DNA of 64,000 bases from Bacteroidetes bacterium HGW-Bacteroidetes-2 (GTDB taxonomy: Bacteria > Bacteroidota > Bacteroidia > Flavobacteriales > Flavobacteriaceae): positions 22,612-86,611 of the forward strand of contig PHDJ01000011.1 in assembly GCA_002842575.1 (NCBI GenBank), written 5' to 3'. A program made the position numbers and the translations under genes. Each line of letters begins with the position of its first letter. The stretch's first letter is position 1. Below are positions 63,278-64,000 of this stretch, piece by piece. A model generated the notes under the pieces. The model searched no databases. It saw nothing but the letters and a program-made list of their open reading frames with translations, and had not been told where the DNA came from.

Positions 63278-63691
63278 ATGAATTATACCTATTCCATATC
63301 AAGCTTATCTCAAGCTGCTGATGCTGTACTTGCAACACTTACTAGCAAGACACTTCTCTTTTATGGAGAGATGGGATCTGGTAAAACAACTTTAATAAAA
63401 GAATTGGTAAAAAAACTAGGCTATAATGCACTTGTATCTAGCCCTACCTTTTCTTTAGTGAATGAATACCAAGGGCAAGAAGACAAAATATTTCACTTTG
63501 ATTTTTATCGTATTGAAAAGGAAGAAGAAGCCTTAGATATGGGTGTAGAAGAATACTTAGATAGTGATCATTGGAATTTTATTGAATGGCCAGAAAAAAT
63601 AATAAATTTAGTACCGGCTACTAAAAATGAAATTTTTATAAAAATTAATAACGACGGAACAAGAACCTTAAATGTACATGCCAATGGATAA
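63278..63691 (+). CDS. tsaE: TsaE: ATPase of the tRNA t6A-forming complex
   Basis: 137 residues. Walker A GEMGSGKTT at 30-38, then SSPTFSLVNEY (switch region) and HFDFYRIEKEEEALDMGVEE. Its C-terminus WPEKIINLVPATKNEIFIKI is typical. TsaE works with TsaB and TsaD in making N6-threonylcarbamoyladenosine at position 37 of tRNAs that read ANN codons. The 3' gap (63692-63898) has no gene. Confidence 0.95.
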   Translation: MNYTYSISSLSQAADAVLATLTSKTLLFYGEMGSGKTTLIKELVKKLGYNALVSSPTFSLVNEYQGQEDKIFHFDFYRIEKEEEALDMGVEEYLDSDHWNFIEWPEKIINLVPATKNEIFIKINNDGTRTLNVHANG

Positions 63692-63898
63692 ATAGCTTGC
63701 TGTTTACATATTGAGTTTTGCGATAACAAACACACCGTATCGCCCATATTTTTTAGTAAAAGACCCCAAATCGAAATTACTTTAAGAGATGGATTTTTAT
63801 TGTAAAAAAATAACTTACTAAGATACGGCGATAATTTTTAAAATACTTTAGTTTTTTGTGCATAGGTTTGTACTATTAACCTCACAAAAACTAATATT

Positions 63899-64000
63899 AT
63901 GAAAATGTCAAAAACTCTTTTAATTGTAGCTATTTTTGGATTAGGATTATTTGTATCTTGTACTCCAGAAAGTATAGACTCTAATGAACAACAAATCGAC
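63899..64000 (+). CDS. Short lipoprotein, cut by window edge
   Basis: 34 codons run from the ATG at 63899 to the edge. MKMSKTLLIVAIFGLGLFVSC gives a lipoprotein signal with the modified cysteine at residue 21, followed by TPESIDSNEQQID. A second ATG at 63905 is an alternative start. TAGGTTTG at 63863-63870 fits a -7 element. Flavobacteria often carry small lipoproteins of this type after tsaE; I do not recognise a function. Confidence 0.75.
   Translation, partial: MKMSKTLLIVAIFGLGLFVSCTPESIDSNEQQID

Noticed and set aside
63735..63828. CCGTATC and GATACGG inverted arms in the gap after tsaE
   Set aside because: Seven-base arms separated by about 80 bases are expected by chance; no loop or terminator run supports an RNA.
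1..64000. CRISPR arrays, tRNA/rRNA genes, insertion sequences or prophage genes
   Set aside because: No spaced direct repeats of CRISPR type, no cloverleaf or rRNA signature, and no transposase or phage structural motif was found in reading the window.

Overview
The window is a 64 kb piece of an AT-rich chromosome from a Bacteroidota bacterium, almost certainly class Flavobacteriia. The evidence is a fused LpxC/FabZ gene, a PorX regulator and a cargo-type C-terminal domain of the type IX secretion system (T9SS), BshA for bacillithiol, promoters of the TTTG/TAnnTTTG type, A-rich start regions instead of Shine-Dalgarno sites, and several gene families found mainly in flavobacteria. No rRNA, tRNA, insertion sequence, prophage or CRISPR array was seen. 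It reads as a core chromosomal region, not an island.

Layout. 1-2895: the start of ung, divergent from mutS2 and a DCC thiol-oxidoreductase gene. 2907-6916: two secreted proteins, one with a P domain and a T9SS sorting domain. 7179-14778: a dicarboxylate/amino-acid symporter after aroC, an LpxH-like phosphoesterase, a large FAD/Fe-S oxidase, a small barrel protein and a PrcB-like lipoprotein. 14781-24489: bshA, a GH3/beta-lactamase fusion, a conserved unknown, an Fe-S oxidoreductase pair with a HAD phosphatase gene between its members, an MCE/MlaD protein and a cell-wall amidase. 24531-33505: LptD-like protein, RidA, a sodium:solute symporter, a class A penicillin-binding protein and a helicase. 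33701-37826: VTT protein, a small-ORF transcription unit, SDR, VanX-like dipeptidase, DUF3817 and an MscS channel. 37827-38436 has no convincing gene and may hold a remnant. 38437-44812: Nudix, a LolA-like protein, a large VPS10/BNR-type propeller protein, an aldehyde dehydrogenase and a conserved unknown.

44849-46866 is the most unusual segment. A DUF3307 membrane protein and a SatD-family protein (cyclase-like fold plus a possible DNA-binding tail) form an overlapping pair. Their promoter region carries three 20-bp inverted repeats at an exact 29-bp period, and a GreA-like coiled-coil protein is divergent from them.

46868-51237 holds DUF2461, CorA, an inner-membrane-anchored tandem OmpA protein with an HhH partner, and an SPFH protein. 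51268-61607 is a long minus-strand run: HD hydrolase, lpxD, lpxC/fabZ, lpxA, efp, a second lpxD-like gene, an NTF2-like protein, sucD, fabG and a VWA-like membrane protein. Divergent from it are porX and tsaE. A lipoprotein gene is cut by the right edge.

Together the genes are biased to the envelope: lipid A synthesis (lpxD, lpxC/fabZ, lpxA, LpxH-like), LPS insertion (LptD), phospholipid handling (MCE), peptidoglycan synthesis and turnover (PBP1A, amidase, VanX-like, GH3) and protein secretion control (PorX).
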